Below are positions 8,999-18,179 of a stretch of DNA of 64,000 bases, piece by piece. The number at the start of each line of letters is the position of its first letter. The first letter of the stretch is position 1. The notes below the pieces were generated by a model, which was not told the DNA's origin, ran no database searches, and was given only the letters and a program-made list of their open reading frames with translations. Source of the DNA: Paenibacillus sp. J45TS6 (GTDB lineage: Bacteria; Bacillota; Bacilli; Paenibacillales; Paenibacillaceae); assembly GCF_018403285.1 (NCBI RefSeq), contig NZ_BOSJ01000005.1, forward strand, positions 124,001-188,000. Direction: 5' to 3'. The position numbers and the translations under genes are program-made.

Positions 8999-10767
8999 TG
9001 GACAAATCATGGTTCACTTTACGAGGGATTAAAATTCATCTGATTGTTCTCGGACTGATCTCTCTGCTCCTTGGTGCAGCGATTATAGGTCAAGCTCTGT
9101 TTCTCGCCCAAGGAATCAGCATGTTATTTCAGAAACATCCACTAGATATGGCTTATAAGCCATTCATTCTATTTTTCATTTGTCTCTTTGCTAGATACAC
9201 GATCGTCTGGATGCAGCGAAAAGTAGCTGGGCGGTTTGCAGAGGAAGCAACAGAAAGAATGAGGGAACAGCTGATTGAGGGCATATTTGGACAACATGAG
9301 GTATGGCACACTTCTGGCAGCAGTGCGGAGAAGATTACGCTGGTCATGGAAGGGGTAGATAAGGTTCGCACTTATCTGGAGCTCGCAATTCCTAGGTTCG
9401 TAGATATGATGGTTTTGACACTCGTACTCTGGGGATGGACCATGAAGCTTGATCTTATATCGGGTGGCATTCTAACGGTTACCTTACCTCTTCTTGTTAC
9501 ATTCTTTATCCTGCTTGGCCTTGCAGCAAAAACACAGGCTGAGCGACAATGGACATCTTACCGGATGTTGTCCCATCACTATACCGATGCACTTCGTGGT
9601 CTGAAGACCTTAAAGTATTTAGGACGAAGTAAAGATCACGGGAAAACGATTGGCTTAGTCAGTGACAATTATCGAAAAGCGACGATGAAAACATTGCGAG
9701 TTGCTTTTTTATCATCTTTTGCTCTTGATTTCTTTAGCATGTTATCTATTGCCATGGTTGCAGTAAGCTTAGGGATCAGACTTATTGACGGATCTATGGG
9801 TTTTACAGCAGCACTCACGGTTCTCTTACTGACTCCTGAGGTATTTTTACCTGTGAGAATGCTTGGTTCGGACTACCATGCTTCGCTTGATGGACGTGAA
9901 GCATGGCAAGCTATTAGAAATATGCTAAATACGCTAGATTCGAATAGAAAAGATAAGAAAGTGAAATCAGAGGTTGAAACTATTCATAGGGAGAGAGTTC
10001 AGCCGCTTGATTCAGATCCATTTCATTTGTCCTCCGGTTTTTCGATTTCATTGTCAGATATAGTTGTTACGGGGGAGAATGAGCATCCTGTATTAAATAG
10101 AATTTCGGCGAGTTTTTCAGCACAGACAGCTAAATTAGGCTTGATCGGCATGAGCGGTGCTGGAAAAACGACTTTGCTGCACTTACTGGCAGGATTAATC
10201 GAACCAGCAGAGGGAGCGTTTCAGGTAAATGGAATCAAAATTGAAGGAGATGTACGGCTTCTGTGGCAGCAGCAAGTCGCTCTTATTCCGCAGCATCCTC
10301 ATATTTTTAGCCAATCGGTTCTGGATAATTTGCGATTTTATTGTCCAGATGCTACTACCGAGCAAGCGGAAGAAATAATTGATGTGGTAGGCCTTCGTTC
10401 GCTTATTGATGCACTGCCTTCAGGTATTCATGAACCAATTGGGGAAGGCGGCAGAAGTATTAGCGGGGGACAAGCACAGCGGATTGCTCTAGGACGGGCT
10501 TTGCTCAGCAAGCGACCTATTCTTATTTTGGATGAACCGACCTCTCACCTTGATATTGAGACCGAGTGGGAACTAAAGCAAACGATACTAAAACTGCTTG
10601 CAGGCAAACATCTGCTGCTTGCTACACATCGCCTTCATTGGATGAAAGAGATGGAAAATGTATGGCTTATGAACAACGGTGAGCTTACAGATTGCGGAAC
10701 TTCTAATGCCTGGGTAACCAAGACAAAATGGAGCGCTGGATTGGAAGAAGGGGTAGTGAGCACATAA
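8998..10767 (+). CDS. cydD: ABC transporter CydD for cytochrome bd assembly
   Basis: A 589-residue fused permease-ATPase half transporter. CydDC exports thiols (cysteine, glutathione) or haem-related reductant and is needed to mature cytochrome bd. Residues 1-310 hold about six membrane segments. The ATPase domain has Walker A GMSGAGKTT at about 384-392, the signature SISGGQAQRIALGRALL, Walker B ILILDEPTSHLD and a switch histidine in ATHR. The ATG overlaps the cydB stop codon. Its partner follows one base after the stop. Firmicutes often name this pair cydC-cydD in gene order, so the C/D label is by order and similarity only. Confidence 0.92.
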   Translation: MDKSWFTLRGIKIHLIVLGLISLLLGAAIIGQALFLAQGISMLFQKHPLDMAYKPFILFFICLFARYTIVWMQRKVAGRFAEEATERMREQLIEGIFGQHEVWHTSGSSAEKITLVMEGVDKVRTYLELAIPRFVDMMVLTLVLWGWTMKLDLISGGILTVTLPLLVTFFILLGLAAKTQAERQWTSYRMLSHHYTDALRGLKTLKYLGRSKDHGKTIGLVSDNYRKATMKTLRVAFLSSFALDFFSMLSIAMVAVSLGIRLIDGSMGFTAALTVLLLTPEVFLPVRMLGSDYHASLDGREAWQAIRNMLNTLDSNRKDKKVKSEVETIHRERVQPLDSDPFHLSSGFSISLSDIVVTGENEHPVLNRISASFSAQTAKLGLIGMSGAGKTTLLHLLAGLIEPAEGAFQVNGIKIEGDVRLLWQQQVALIPQHPHIFSQSVLDNLRFYCPDATTEQAEEIIDVVGLRSLIDALPSGIHEPIGEGGRSISGGQAQRIALGRALLSKRPILILDEPTSHLDIETEWELKQTILKLLAGKHLLLATHRLHWMKEMENVWLMNNGELTDCGTSNAWVTKTKWSAGLEEGVVST

Positions 10768-10768
10768 A

Positions 10769-12544
10769 ATGCAGAACATCAAACAAAAGAAAAGGAAAGA
10801 GCATCCATCGTGGGTTACTCCTTATGATAAGGAATATGCGGGGTTGTTTTTGCTTATCATTATTCTGTCCTTTTTATCCGCAGGCTGTGCCGCTGCCATG
10901 ATGTATACAGCAGGCGCACTTATATCAAAAGCTGCACTGCGTCCGGAAAATATACTTATGATCTATGTTCCCATTATACTTGTCCGAACCTTTGGATTTG
11001 GTAAAGGGGTTATCCAGTACGCAGAACGGTTGCTGAGCCATAGTACCATTTTAAAGGTGCTTGGGCGAATGCGTGTAAGAATGTATCAAACAATTGAACC
11101 CCATGTGCTGACGGTTCGGCGCAGTATTAGTACGGGTAGAGTGTTAGGGCTGTTAGCAGAGGATATCGAGCGGCTCCAAAATTTATATTTAAGAGCACTT
11201 CTACCTTTGTGTTCTTCCATTTTAATTTTTGGCGTTGGTATTGTTGCGCTTGGAATGTATGATGTGAAGTTCGCATTATTATTAGGATGTTTTGTAGGTT
11301 TTCTCGCATTTATCATTCCATGTATTGCACTTTTCCGTACAATGAAACGAAGACAGGAATGGAAAGATCGGCGCAGCCGTTCTTATCAGGAACTTACCGA
11401 TGCCGTATTAGGATTGACTGATTGGGTTATGAGCGGGCAGTCCCGCTTATTTATTGAAAAGTTCAAGAGAACACAGCAAGTATCTGCGCGTATCAATCAA
11501 TATTTAAGAAGATATGACTGGCGACTGAACTGGTTTGTTTATAGCCTGTCTGGTCTAGTTATCATTTGTATGACTTTATGGGCTGGTACTTTTGCTGAAG
11601 CAGAAAAGCTTGACGTTGTATGGATTGCTGCGTTTGGCTTAGTTGCCTTTCCGTTAATGGATACCCTGCTTCGTACGAGTAATGCCATTATGGAACTTCC
11701 GGAATATCGCAGGTCTATCGAGCGAATCAAGCAGATGGAACAAGATGCAAATATGGTTGCTCAGGAAATGAAATATCAAGTCACAGCAGATGAAGTAAAC
11801 CCTTTTGATAACATGGCGTCTGTTATGCTTGAATTGCAGGAGGTTGGCTTCCGATATCCAGAGACCAGAGAATGGGCGGTTCGTAAGGTAAACTTACAGA
11901 TACCTCAAGGAAAAAAGGTCGCGATTCTGGGTAGAAGCGGTTCAGGCAAGTCAACACTTCTTCAGCTGATCCAGGGTTCGATTTTATCATCTGAAGGCAG
12001 CGTACTCATAAATGGCGATGCTGCTAGGGCGAACCAGAATAGGTTATTCTCATTTTTGAACCAGTCTCCTTATCTATTTGATACTTCTGTTGCCAATAAT
12101 ATACGTTTGGCATGTCCAGACGCTGATGATAAGCAAATACACCAAGTGATTCAGATGGTAGGGCTTGATCGTCTTATCGATAGTCTTCCACAAGGAATTC
12201 ATACATCAATGCAGGAGGCAGGAAGCCGTTTCTCAGGTGGAGAAAGGCAGCGTATTGCTCTGGCGCGTGTATTGCTCCAAGATCGTCCAATTGTGTTATT
12301 AGATGAACCTACCGTTGGACTAGATCCGATCACAGAGAAAAAATTGATTGATACCATACTTGACTTACTGAAGGATCGTACACTTATATGGGTTACTCAT
12401 CACCTAACAGGACTGGAGCAAATGGATGAGATTATTTTTATGGAGGATGGTTTCGTAAAAATGAGAGGAAACCATCAAACACTGATGGCAAATGAACGAT
12501 ATCGTAATCTATACGCACTGGATCATTTTTCTTATTTATTGTGA
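10769..12544 (+). CDS. cydC: ABC transporter CydC for cytochrome bd assembly
   Basis: A 591-residue half transporter, the second subunit of the CydDC exporter. The N-terminal 330 residues carry the membrane domain. The ATPase has Walker A GRSGSGKST at about 389-397, the signature RFSGGERQRIALARVLL, Walker B PIVLLDEPTVGLD and THH as switch motif. It begins one base after the cydD stop and has no separate promoter. A strong terminator follows 57 bp downstream and closes the operon. Confidence 0.92.
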   Translation: MQNIKQKKRKEHPSWVTPYDKEYAGLFLLIIILSFLSAGCAAAMMYTAGALISKAALRPENILMIYVPIILVRTFGFGKGVIQYAERLLSHSTILKVLGRMRVRMYQTIEPHVLTVRRSISTGRVLGLLAEDIERLQNLYLRALLPLCSSILIFGVGIVALGMYDVKFALLLGCFVGFLAFIIPCIALFRTMKRRQEWKDRRSRSYQELTDAVLGLTDWVMSGQSRLFIEKFKRTQQVSARINQYLRRYDWRLNWFVYSLSGLVIICMTLWAGTFAEAEKLDVVWIAAFGLVAFPLMDTLLRTSNAIMELPEYRRSIERIKQMEQDANMVAQEMKYQVTADEVNPFDNMASVMLELQEVGFRYPETREWAVRKVNLQIPQGKKVAILGRSGSGKSTLLQLIQGSILSSEGSVLINGDAARANQNRLFSFLNQSPYLFDTSVANNIRLACPDADDKQIHQVIQMVGLDRLIDSLPQGIHTSMQEAGSRFSGGERQRIALARVLLQDRPIVLLDEPTVGLDPITEKKLIDTILDLLKDRTLIWVTHHLTGLEQMDEIIFMEDGFVKMRGNHQTLMANERYRNLYALDHFSYLL

Positions 12545-12601
12545 TAAAAGCTTTGTACGATTATTAGATGTGGCATGATGATCATATAGATCTGCAGATA
12601 T

Positions 12602-12640
12602 GAGAGGGCGAATGATAGTTATCATTACGCTCTCTTTTTT
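12602..12640 (+). terminator. Terminator of the cyd operon
   Basis: A long stem (GAGAG, then GCGAATGAT, with ATCATTACGCTCTC on the other arm) ends in TTTTTT. The remaining bases up to 12861 are AT-rich and show no other recognisable element. Confidence 0.85.
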
Positions 12641-12861
12641 ATTGTGACACTAATCATAGAAATGGATGTTGAATGTTCTCTATTCCTCAGAAAGCAGACA
12701 TGTTGATTCTACCCATCTAATATTATTGATAAAAGGTAATTATTCAAAAATATAGAATTAAATCAAAGTCGAAAATAGTATTCTAAGGTGGTGAATTACA
12801 GAAATTAGGGAGAGACAAAGTCAAGGTTAAGATTCGAGAATTCAGGAAGGAAGTGTATTGA

Positions 12862-14970
12862 TTGAAAAAGTTTAAGATTTGGACACTGTCCACCATTTTA
12901 CTTACCACTTTTTTTGTTCCGATCTCGAGTGTAGCGAACGCAAGTCCTGTAACGAGTTTAGTAGGGGGAGAGACTCCAATATCACTTGAAAATGAGTATA
13001 AGTTTAATTTTACTAATCAAGATATGCCTGGATACAAGGCCGTTGTGTATGATGAAGAACATGGTGTGCCTTTGTATGACTCTTCCGTGGGTTATGGCTT
13101 TATCGAGCAGACCAGTGCGATGCCAGCACGGGAAGTGCATACCGATTCGATTACATCCGATGGTAATGGTTTTTTCATCACAGAACCTAGTTTTTATGCT
13201 GAACCGAAGTATGAAAAGGACAATTACAATCATTACGGTATGGCTTTTCGTATTCAGGCTCCTCCCGGCGCGTATCGTGTATATGTAAAAACAACATCTG
13301 ATGCGGCCGACACAACCGTATCGGTATCTGGTATGCAGACCAGCCGCTTGCTGAAAGGTGGTTATTGGGATGCAGCGAAGCTGGTGCCTATCAAATATAC
13401 AGCTGAAGCAAAAGGGAAAGAGTGGACTTATACGTATGTTAACGGACGAGATTTTTTAGATATAGAAATCGAACCGAATAAATTGAATACTCCGGTAGGC
13501 ATTGAAGAAATTGTATTGAAACCCATATCACCTCAAAAACGTGAACCTGGAGATCGTCCAACGATATTTCTACTCGGGGACTCCACTGTTAAATCATATA
13601 CCTTCGAAGAAGCTCCGATGAGTGGATGGGGCCAAGTCATTGACTCTATGTTCCACTTAAATAAAGTTAATATCATAAACTACTCTATGGGTGGTCGTTC
13701 GTTTAAGAATGCGTATACAGAAGGACGTTTTAATGATATTTTACTAAGTGGAAAAACCGGAGATTATGTGTTTATCCAGTTCGGTCATAATGATGAAAGC
13801 ACAGATGAGTTCAGACGTTATGGCAGAGGATCAACGGAAGCCATGTATCAATCGTATCTTGAAGAGGTTTACCTGCCCGCCATTCGTGCCCAGGGTATGA
13901 TCCCTGTTCTCGTAACACCAATGTCCCGAATTAAAGGGGATGCGAGTCCTGGATATGTATACACGAACTCTTTCAAGACTCGGCAATTTCCCGATATTCT
14001 GAAACGAATTGCAGAAGATAAGGAGATCACACTGATTGACCTTAATTCTGCAAGTGTTGCTTATTACAACGAGATTGGTGTAGAAGCGACAACAGCGATG
14101 TTCATGTCGATTGAAGCAGGAGAAACACCGGGTAAAACGAGTGACGGAAGTTATGCAAACGGACATCCATCGAAAAAAAATGACGGAACTCACTTCAAAG
14201 AAGCGATGTCAAAACAATATGCAAGAATGATCGTTACAGAGCTTTTGAATAGGGAACAAGAAGGGGATGCGACTGCTGCTGTCCTTGTGTCTTATCTGCA
14301 AGGCAATGTAAGGCGCGCGGCTATATCAGGGGACTGGACTAAGATTTTTCCTGAGATAACGAATGACACAACGACAGGTAAAGGGGCATATTACCGCAAT
14401 CAGATTGAAAAATTAATTCAACTCGGTGTGATGAGTAAAGACCGTCGTGGTAACTTTAATCCAGAATCGACGATAACAGTAGATGAATTTGTTGAAAGCC
14501 TTTCCAAACTGATGGGAATGAAGAAAAAGGAATTTTCAGAATACAAAGATGGAGATTTGTCACGAGAAATGATGGCCTCCATGTTAGGTGATGCATATCA
14601 TAGGAAATTCCCGGTGAAGCCGAAATATATGACGGATTATAACGGAGCGAGCGTAATACCCGGAGATCCTAATTATGATCCAAATCTAGATCCAACGCTT
14701 AGAGGAGCCATGTACTATCCTTTAGTATCGTGGGAGCAGCTTGCAGATACTTCAGAAGTTAACCCCGAGTGGATTTCAAAAGTGAAGGATGCTTATGAAC
14801 TTGGGCTTATTCGATCGGAAAAAGGAATTGCCAGAGGCAAGATGATGAACGGAAATGAATTAGAACCGAAAGCTGCTGTTACTCGAGAAAAGGCGGCGAA
14901 GGCACTTTATTTTATGTGGGTGCTTACGAATGAAGTGAATGTAGAAAATGATGTTGCTTCTCTAAAATAG
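12862..14970 (+). CDS. Secreted SGNH esterase (rhamnogalacturonan-acetylesterase-like) with SLH-like C-terminus
   Basis: A 702-residue exported protein. Residues 1-27 are a signal peptide. Residues about 40-220 look like a carbohydrate-binding beta-sandwich (APPGAYRVYVKTTSD). Residues about 230-475 are an SGNH/GDSL hydrolase of the CE12 rhamnogalacturonan acetylesterase type: FLLGDSTV (Ser), MGGRSF (Gly), FIQFGHNDE (Asn) and DGTHF (Asp and His). The C-terminal about 200 residues resemble degenerate SLH repeats (IEKLIQLGVMSKDRRGNFNPESTITVDEF is one), suggesting wall attachment. It would remove acetyl groups from pectin or hemicellulose outside the cell. The start is TTG, chosen because GGAAGGAAG lies 8 bp upstream. 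Confidence 0.85.
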   Translation: MKKFKIWTLSTILLTTFFVPISSVANASPVTSLVGGETPISLENEYKFNFTNQDMPGYKAVVYDEEHGVPLYDSSVGYGFIEQTSAMPAREVHTDSITSDGNGFFITEPSFYAEPKYEKDNYNHYGMAFRIQAPPGAYRVYVKTTSDAADTTVSVSGMQTSRLLKGGYWDAAKLVPIKYTAEAKGKEWTYTYVNGRDFLDIEIEPNKLNTPVGIEEIVLKPISPQKREPGDRPTIFLLGDSTVKSYTFEEAPMSGWGQVIDSMFHLNKVNIINYSMGGRSFKNAYTEGRFNDILLSGKTGDYVFIQFGHNDESTDEFRRYGRGSTEAMYQSYLEEVYLPAIRAQGMIPVLVTPMSRIKGDASPGYVYTNSFKTRQFPDILKRIAEDKEITLIDLNSASVAYYNEIGVEATTAMFMSIEAGETPGKTSDGSYANGHPSKKNDGTHFKEAMSKQYARMIVTELLNREQEGDATAAVLVSYLQGNVRRAAISGDWTKIFPEITNDTTTGKGAYYRNQIEKLIQLGVMSKDRRGNFNPESTITVDEFVESLSKLMGMKKKEFSEYKDGDLSREMMASMLGDAYHRKFPVKPKYMTDYNGASVIPGDPNYDPNLDPTLRGAMYYPLVSWEQLADTSEVNPEWISKVKDAYELGLIRSEKGIARGKMMNGNELEPKAAVTREKAAKALYFMWVLTNEVNVENDVASLK

Positions 14971-15077
14971 TGGGGTCATGATTTTCTTTTACTCTGTGTA
15001 AAAATATATATAGTTGTAATAGGATGTATGTTACTGTTGAATATATGAAATTAGATTCACTTGGAGGTAAACAAGAA

Positions 15078-15332
15078 ATGTGGAAGTATAGTTTTATATC
15101 AGGTATAGCATTGATTGCATTAAGCGGTATTTTATTCACTGCGGAAAGATTTATTGCTGTTTTTGAATATATTGGTGAAGCAGCTCCAGTAAAAATAAAT
15201 GGTTCTGGGTCTTATCCAAATGAGCCTACTATGCCGGGTGTTTTTGATAATATATTCGTAGGCGGCTTTGTTTTACTAGGGTTAATTTTATTAATCGTGG
15301 GAATTAGTCAGGGATATAAGAAAGCAAACTAA
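15078..15332 (+). CDS. Small membrane protein, unknown
   Basis: An 84-residue protein not recognised as a family member. It has two hydrophobic segments (about residues 4-24 and 56-76) joined by a short extracytoplasmic loop with GSGSYPNEP. The start was placed at the ATG at 15078 because GGAGGT lies 9 bp upstream; an upstream ATG at 15024 has no such site. A terminator hairpin follows at once, so it is a single-gene unit. Confidence 0.65.
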   Translation: MWKYSFISGIALIALSGILFTAERFIAVFEYIGEAAPVKINGSGSYPNEPTMPGVFDNIFVGGFVLLGLILLIVGISQGYKKAN

Positions 15333-15350
15333 TATAAATGACGAATAATG

Positions 15351-15386
15351 AATTACGATTACTAAGTCTTCTTCATCGTAATTTTG
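15351..15386 (+). terminator. Terminator hairpin
   Basis: AATTACGAT and ATCGTAATT pair perfectly around a 15-base loop and are followed by TTTT. It ends the small membrane protein transcript just before the T-box promoter. Confidence 0.65.
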
Positions 15387-15403
15387 AGTGCTCATATTCA
15401 AAG

Positions 15404-15432
15404 TTGACACTGTTATTTTTATGTGATTAAAT
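15404..15432 (+). promoter_or_regulatory. Promoter of the T-box transcript
   Basis: A perfect -35 box TTGACA (15404-15409) is followed after 17 bp by TTAAAT (15427-15432), which is preceded by an extended -10 TG one base upstream. Transcription would start near 15439, giving a leader of about 290 bases before the terminator. Confidence 0.7.
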
Positions 15433-15438
15433 GGTAAA

Positions 15439-15731
15439 AATTGGAAACCATACAAACAGTGATGAAACGGTTTATTATCACCAAAGTAAGAAAGATGAAC
15501 AAATGCCTACAGAGAGCCGGTGGTTGGTGTGAACTGGTGCAGACATCTTTCCGAATTACACTTTCAGAGTTGGAAAAGTGAAAAATGAGCGAATGCTAAG
15601 TAACTTTTCCCGGCTTGATCGTGCCGTTAAGAAAATGAAGCGAAAGAAGTTACGTATACTTCTTTAATTAGGGTGGTACCGCGAGACAATCTTCTCGTCC
15701 CTTTATGGGATAGAAGATTGTCTTTTTGTTT
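15439..15731 (+). promoter_or_regulatory. T-box leader, tyrosine specifier
   Basis: A tRNA-sensing leader. The 14-base T-box core AGGGTGGTACCGCG is at 15670-15683. The terminator is AGACAATCTTCT (15684-15695) with AGAAGATTGTCT (15712-15723) and a U-rich tail. Stem I is visible: AGTA on the 5' side, the GAAAGATG / CATCTTTC helix, an AGAGAG bulge near its tip, then a specifier loop GAATTACAC in which TAC (15557-15559) sits at the codon position, so uncharged tRNA-Tyr is the predicted ligand. Expected behaviour is antitermination when tyrosyl-tRNA is short. Only a tyrS relic lies downstream. Confidence 0.92.
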
Positions 15732-15762
15732 TCTAATTATAAGGAGGAACAACAGCGAGAGG

Positions 15763-15933
15763 TTGAACGGCAACTTAGTATCATCAAATAGCGAGACAAA
15801 GCGAAGTGTGGTTCTAGGGGCGGTTAAGATAAATGGAATCAAGATTCTAGATCCTTATGAGCAGGTCGAAATTAACAATGGAGACATTATTCAGTGAGGA
15901 AAAAGAAAGTTTGCTAAAATTAGTCATAGCTGA
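15763..15933 (+). pseudogene. tyrS: Remnant of tyrosyl-tRNA synthetase gene (C-terminal S4 domain)
   Basis: The frame encodes LVSSNSETKRSVVLGAVKI, then NGIKILDPYEQVEINNGDIIQ, a TGA stop at 15895, then GKRKFAKISHS. This is the pattern of the S4 RNA-binding tail of TyrRS (SS-x-SEA-x-R, GAVKING, GDIIQ-hydrophobic-GKRKF). The TGA replaces a hydrophobic codon such as TGG or GTG. The about 340 codons before the S4 domain are absent: AAGGAGG at 15741-15747 survives but is followed within 20 bases by the relic. The best explanation is internal deletion of tyrS behind its own T-box, with a later nonsense change. A functional TyrRS must be encoded elsewhere. Confidence 0.8.
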
Positions 15934-16004
15934 ACACATCAATCAAATCAAATGTAGTACCGGATTCTGAACGTTATGAAATCATTATATTATGGAGGAT
16001 TATC

Positions 16005-16178
16005 ATGTCAGACGAAGTGAATAAGGAAATACTTGAGGAACTGAAAAGAATAAACGAGAAACTAGATCATCTAAATAGCAGGAAAGGTCTGTCGACACCA
16101 TTAGCAATTATGGCGATCGTATTTGGATTTTCATTTGTTGGACCGCTTATTTTGATGCTGATAGGCGTTATTTTCTAG
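16005..16178 (+). CDS. 57-residue single-span membrane protein
   Basis: ATG at 16005 follows a GGAGG six bases upstream, and the frame runs to TAG at 16176. The first 28 residues are charged and helical with a heptad-like pattern (NKEILEELKRINEKLDHLN), likely a short coiled coil, followed by one hydrophobic span of about 25 residues. No family is recognised. It lies just past the tyrS relic and might be read by transcripts escaping the T-box terminator. Confidence 0.6.
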   Translation: MSDEVNKEILEELKRINEKLDHLNSRKGLSTPLAIMAIVFGFSFVGPLILMLIGVIF

Positions 16179-16355
16179 AGTCATCGGTTTAAAAGATTTT
16201 TGCAGAACGATATAGGGACGGTATTCAATAGATATTGTATTTGGATTTGAATGTAAATATATGGTATATTCATCGTGTTAAATAGAGAACACCATATAAC
16301 GAATCCTATCTTTTTTTAAGTGGAGAGTTCGGTGTATCTTAAGGAGATGGTTAAG

Positions 16356-16571
16356 ATGATCATGATTATTTTGGGAGTCATAGTAATTTCCCTTACGTTG
16401 TATGATTTCAAAAAACCTGACTCGAAATTGATGCGAACCTTAAAGCGTGTCCCTGGCGGCGATAAGAATGTAGACATAAAACAAACCAGCTCCAGCTTTG
16501 CAATGGGTGTAAGTACGGGTGTAGTGTTTATCTTGATCGGTGTAATAGCAAAGATATTACCTCTCTTATGA
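16356..16571 (+). CDS. Small two-span membrane protein, unknown
   Basis: A 71-residue protein with hydrophobic segments at residues 2-14 and 49-69 and a basic, hydrophilic middle (KKPDSKLMRTLKRVPGGDKN). The start at 16356 is preferred because AAGGAG lies 9 bp upstream; a GTG 36 bp earlier has no site. It is followed after 35 bp by a lipoprotein gene on the same strand and may be co-transcribed. No function is assigned. Confidence 0.6.
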   Translation: MIMIILGVIVISLTLYDFKKPDSKLMRTLKRVPGGDKNVDIKQTSSSFAMGVSTGVVFILIGVIAKILPLL

Positions 16572-16606
16572 GAGACACACTTTCCTTATTAGAGGAGCAG
16601 TATTAA

Positions 16607-17125
16607 ATGAAACTTTTCTTATTATCAGTTTCCATAATTGTATTGCTTTGTACTGCATGCAACAACGAGACAATAAAGAATGAACCCAAACCTAAAGCAG
16701 CTATAATTCAATTTGAAAATGAAGAAGATAAAAAGTTCCAACAAACTCAAAATATGAGTCTATATGATGCTGATGTTACAGATAAACAACAAACCTTATT
16801 ACTAGATCAAACCGGAAAGTTCACTAGTGGTGAATATAAGATTTCATTCTCTTATACGCAAGGGTATGATTTAAGACTTTACCTCGAAAATATAGAAGGT
16901 GTAGCTTATGATTGGACTTTAGTCGATAAAGATGGGCGTAAAATTAGATCTGGAAGGGTCTCTCCTGATGACTCCCAGCTTGAAATCATTCCAAATGCTG
17001 AGGATGCTTTTGTTCTTAGGAGTGGCATCTACTCAATATCTATGATTAGTATAGACGGTTCAAATAATAGCTACAAAGTATCTGTGAATTCCATTGATTG
17101 CTTTGAATGTGGTTCTGAGAGATGA
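16607..17125 (+). CDS. Putative lipoprotein, unknown
   Basis: The 172-residue product begins with a lipoprotein signal: a hydrophobic stretch and the lipobox CTAC with Cys18, followed by Asn-Asn. The mature part is rich in beta-strand-like residues (GEYKISFSYTQGYDLRLYLENI, YSISMISIDGSNNSYKVSVNSI) and may be a small beta-sandwich on the cell surface. No family is recognised. Ribosome binding site AGAGGAG. The polysaccharide deacetylase gene follows after 54 bp. Confidence 0.65.
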   Translation: MKLFLLSVSIIVLLCTACNNETIKNEPKPKAAIIQFENEEDKKFQQTQNMSLYDADVTDKQQTLLLDQTGKFTSGEYKISFSYTQGYDLRLYLENIEGVAYDWTLVDKDGRKIRSGRVSPDDSQLEIIPNAEDAFVLRSGIYSISMISIDGSNNSYKVSVNSIDCFECGSER

Positions 17126-17179
17126 TATGATCATATGTTTTTGCAGGTGATTATTATATGAAAAGGAGCTGTATTTTGT

Positions 17180-17986
17180 ATGCCAAAGATTCTTAGCTGT
17201 TATCCGGAAGGTAAACTGAAAGCACTCACGATGAGCTATGACGATGGTGTCTTATCTGACAAGAGACTTGCATCCATCTTTAACGAGAATGGAATCAAGG
17301 GAACCTTTCATATCAACTCGGGGATGTTTGGAGATACGAGGTATCGAGCCAGGCTGACGGAAGAAGAGTCCCTTGAAGTATATCAAGGTCATGAAATATC
17401 CGTACATACAGTTACCCATCCTTCAATTGCTCGCTGTCCTAAGGAGCAGGTCCTTTATGAAATCATGGACGATCGAAAGAATCTGGAGCGGCTATTTGGG
17501 TATCCCGTTAGAGGAATGTCTTATCCTAATGGTTCGTACAGCCAGGAGATCATCGAAATGCTTCCTATTTTCGGAATCGAATATGCAAGGGTTGTACAGA
17601 CAACGGGCGGATACCAGCTTCCAGAAAACTTTTTGGAGTGGAAAGCCACCTGTCACCACAATCAGAATCTGATGCAGCATGCAGAAACGTTTGTATCACT
17701 GCCTCGAAAGAATATTAACCTGATGTATGTATGGGGTCATAGTTACGAATTTGATGATAAAGACAATTGGGATGTTATAGAACAGTTTTGCGAGTATATT
17801 GGTGGGCGAGACGATATTTGGTACGCCACGAATATTGAGATTGTTGATTATGTAAAGGCATACAAGAATCTAAGGTTTTCAGCAGATCAACATTTGGTCT
17901 TTAACCCTTCTGCTCAGAGTGTATGGGTGCTGCTCGATGAACAGCCTGTTGAAATTCCTGGGGGACGCACACTAACGTTATTCTAA
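17180..17986 (+). CDS. Polysaccharide deacetylase family (CE4, NodB-like) protein
   Basis: The 268-residue protein carries the NodB homology domain: LTMSYDDG supplies the catalytic and metal-binding Asp pair, and ISVHTVTHPSI the HxxxH metal pair, followed by GMSYPNGSYSQEI and a late LMYVWGHSYEF segment. Such enzymes remove N- or O-acetyl groups from chitin, peptidoglycan or xylan. No signal peptide is seen, so it is either cytoplasmic or an unusual member. The last 50 residues resemble a small beta domain. Ribosome binding site AAAAGGAG lies 12 bp upstream of the ATG. A terminator follows. Substrate unknown. Confidence 0.85.
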   Translation: MPKILSCYPEGKLKALTMSYDDGVLSDKRLASIFNENGIKGTFHINSGMFGDTRYRARLTEEESLEVYQGHEISVHTVTHPSIARCPKEQVLYEIMDDRKNLERLFGYPVRGMSYPNGSYSQEIIEMLPIFGIEYARVVQTTGGYQLPENFLEWKATCHHNQNLMQHAETFVSLPRKNINLMYVWGHSYEFDDKDNWDVIEQFCEYIGGRDDIWYATNIEIVDYVKAYKNLRFSADQHLVFNPSAQSVWVLLDEQPVEIPGGRTLTLF

Positions 17987-18054
17987 TCTGTATAAATTCG
18001 TTCACTAAAATTAATTGAATAATCGAGAAACGATAGTGTAATTAGGAATAAAAC

Positions 18055-18084
18055 AAAGCTACCTACATCCTGGGTAGCTTTTTA
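18055..18084 (+). terminator. Terminator after the deacetylase gene
   Basis: AAAGCTACC and GGGTAGCTTT pair around a short loop and are followed by a T-run, about 70 bp after the stop codon. Confidence 0.85.
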
Positions 18085-18179
18085 CGTTAAGTTTAACATC
18101 ATAAGTCTAAATAGGACCTAAACTGAAAGTTATTATAGTTATAGTATACCAAGCCTTAAGGAGTTCGTATTTTGTAATT

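Noticed and set aside
15673-15897. An apparent 74-codon reading frame across the T-box terminator
   Set aside because: Its start lies inside the T-box core and it runs through the terminator; only its last third is meaningful, as the tyrS relic.
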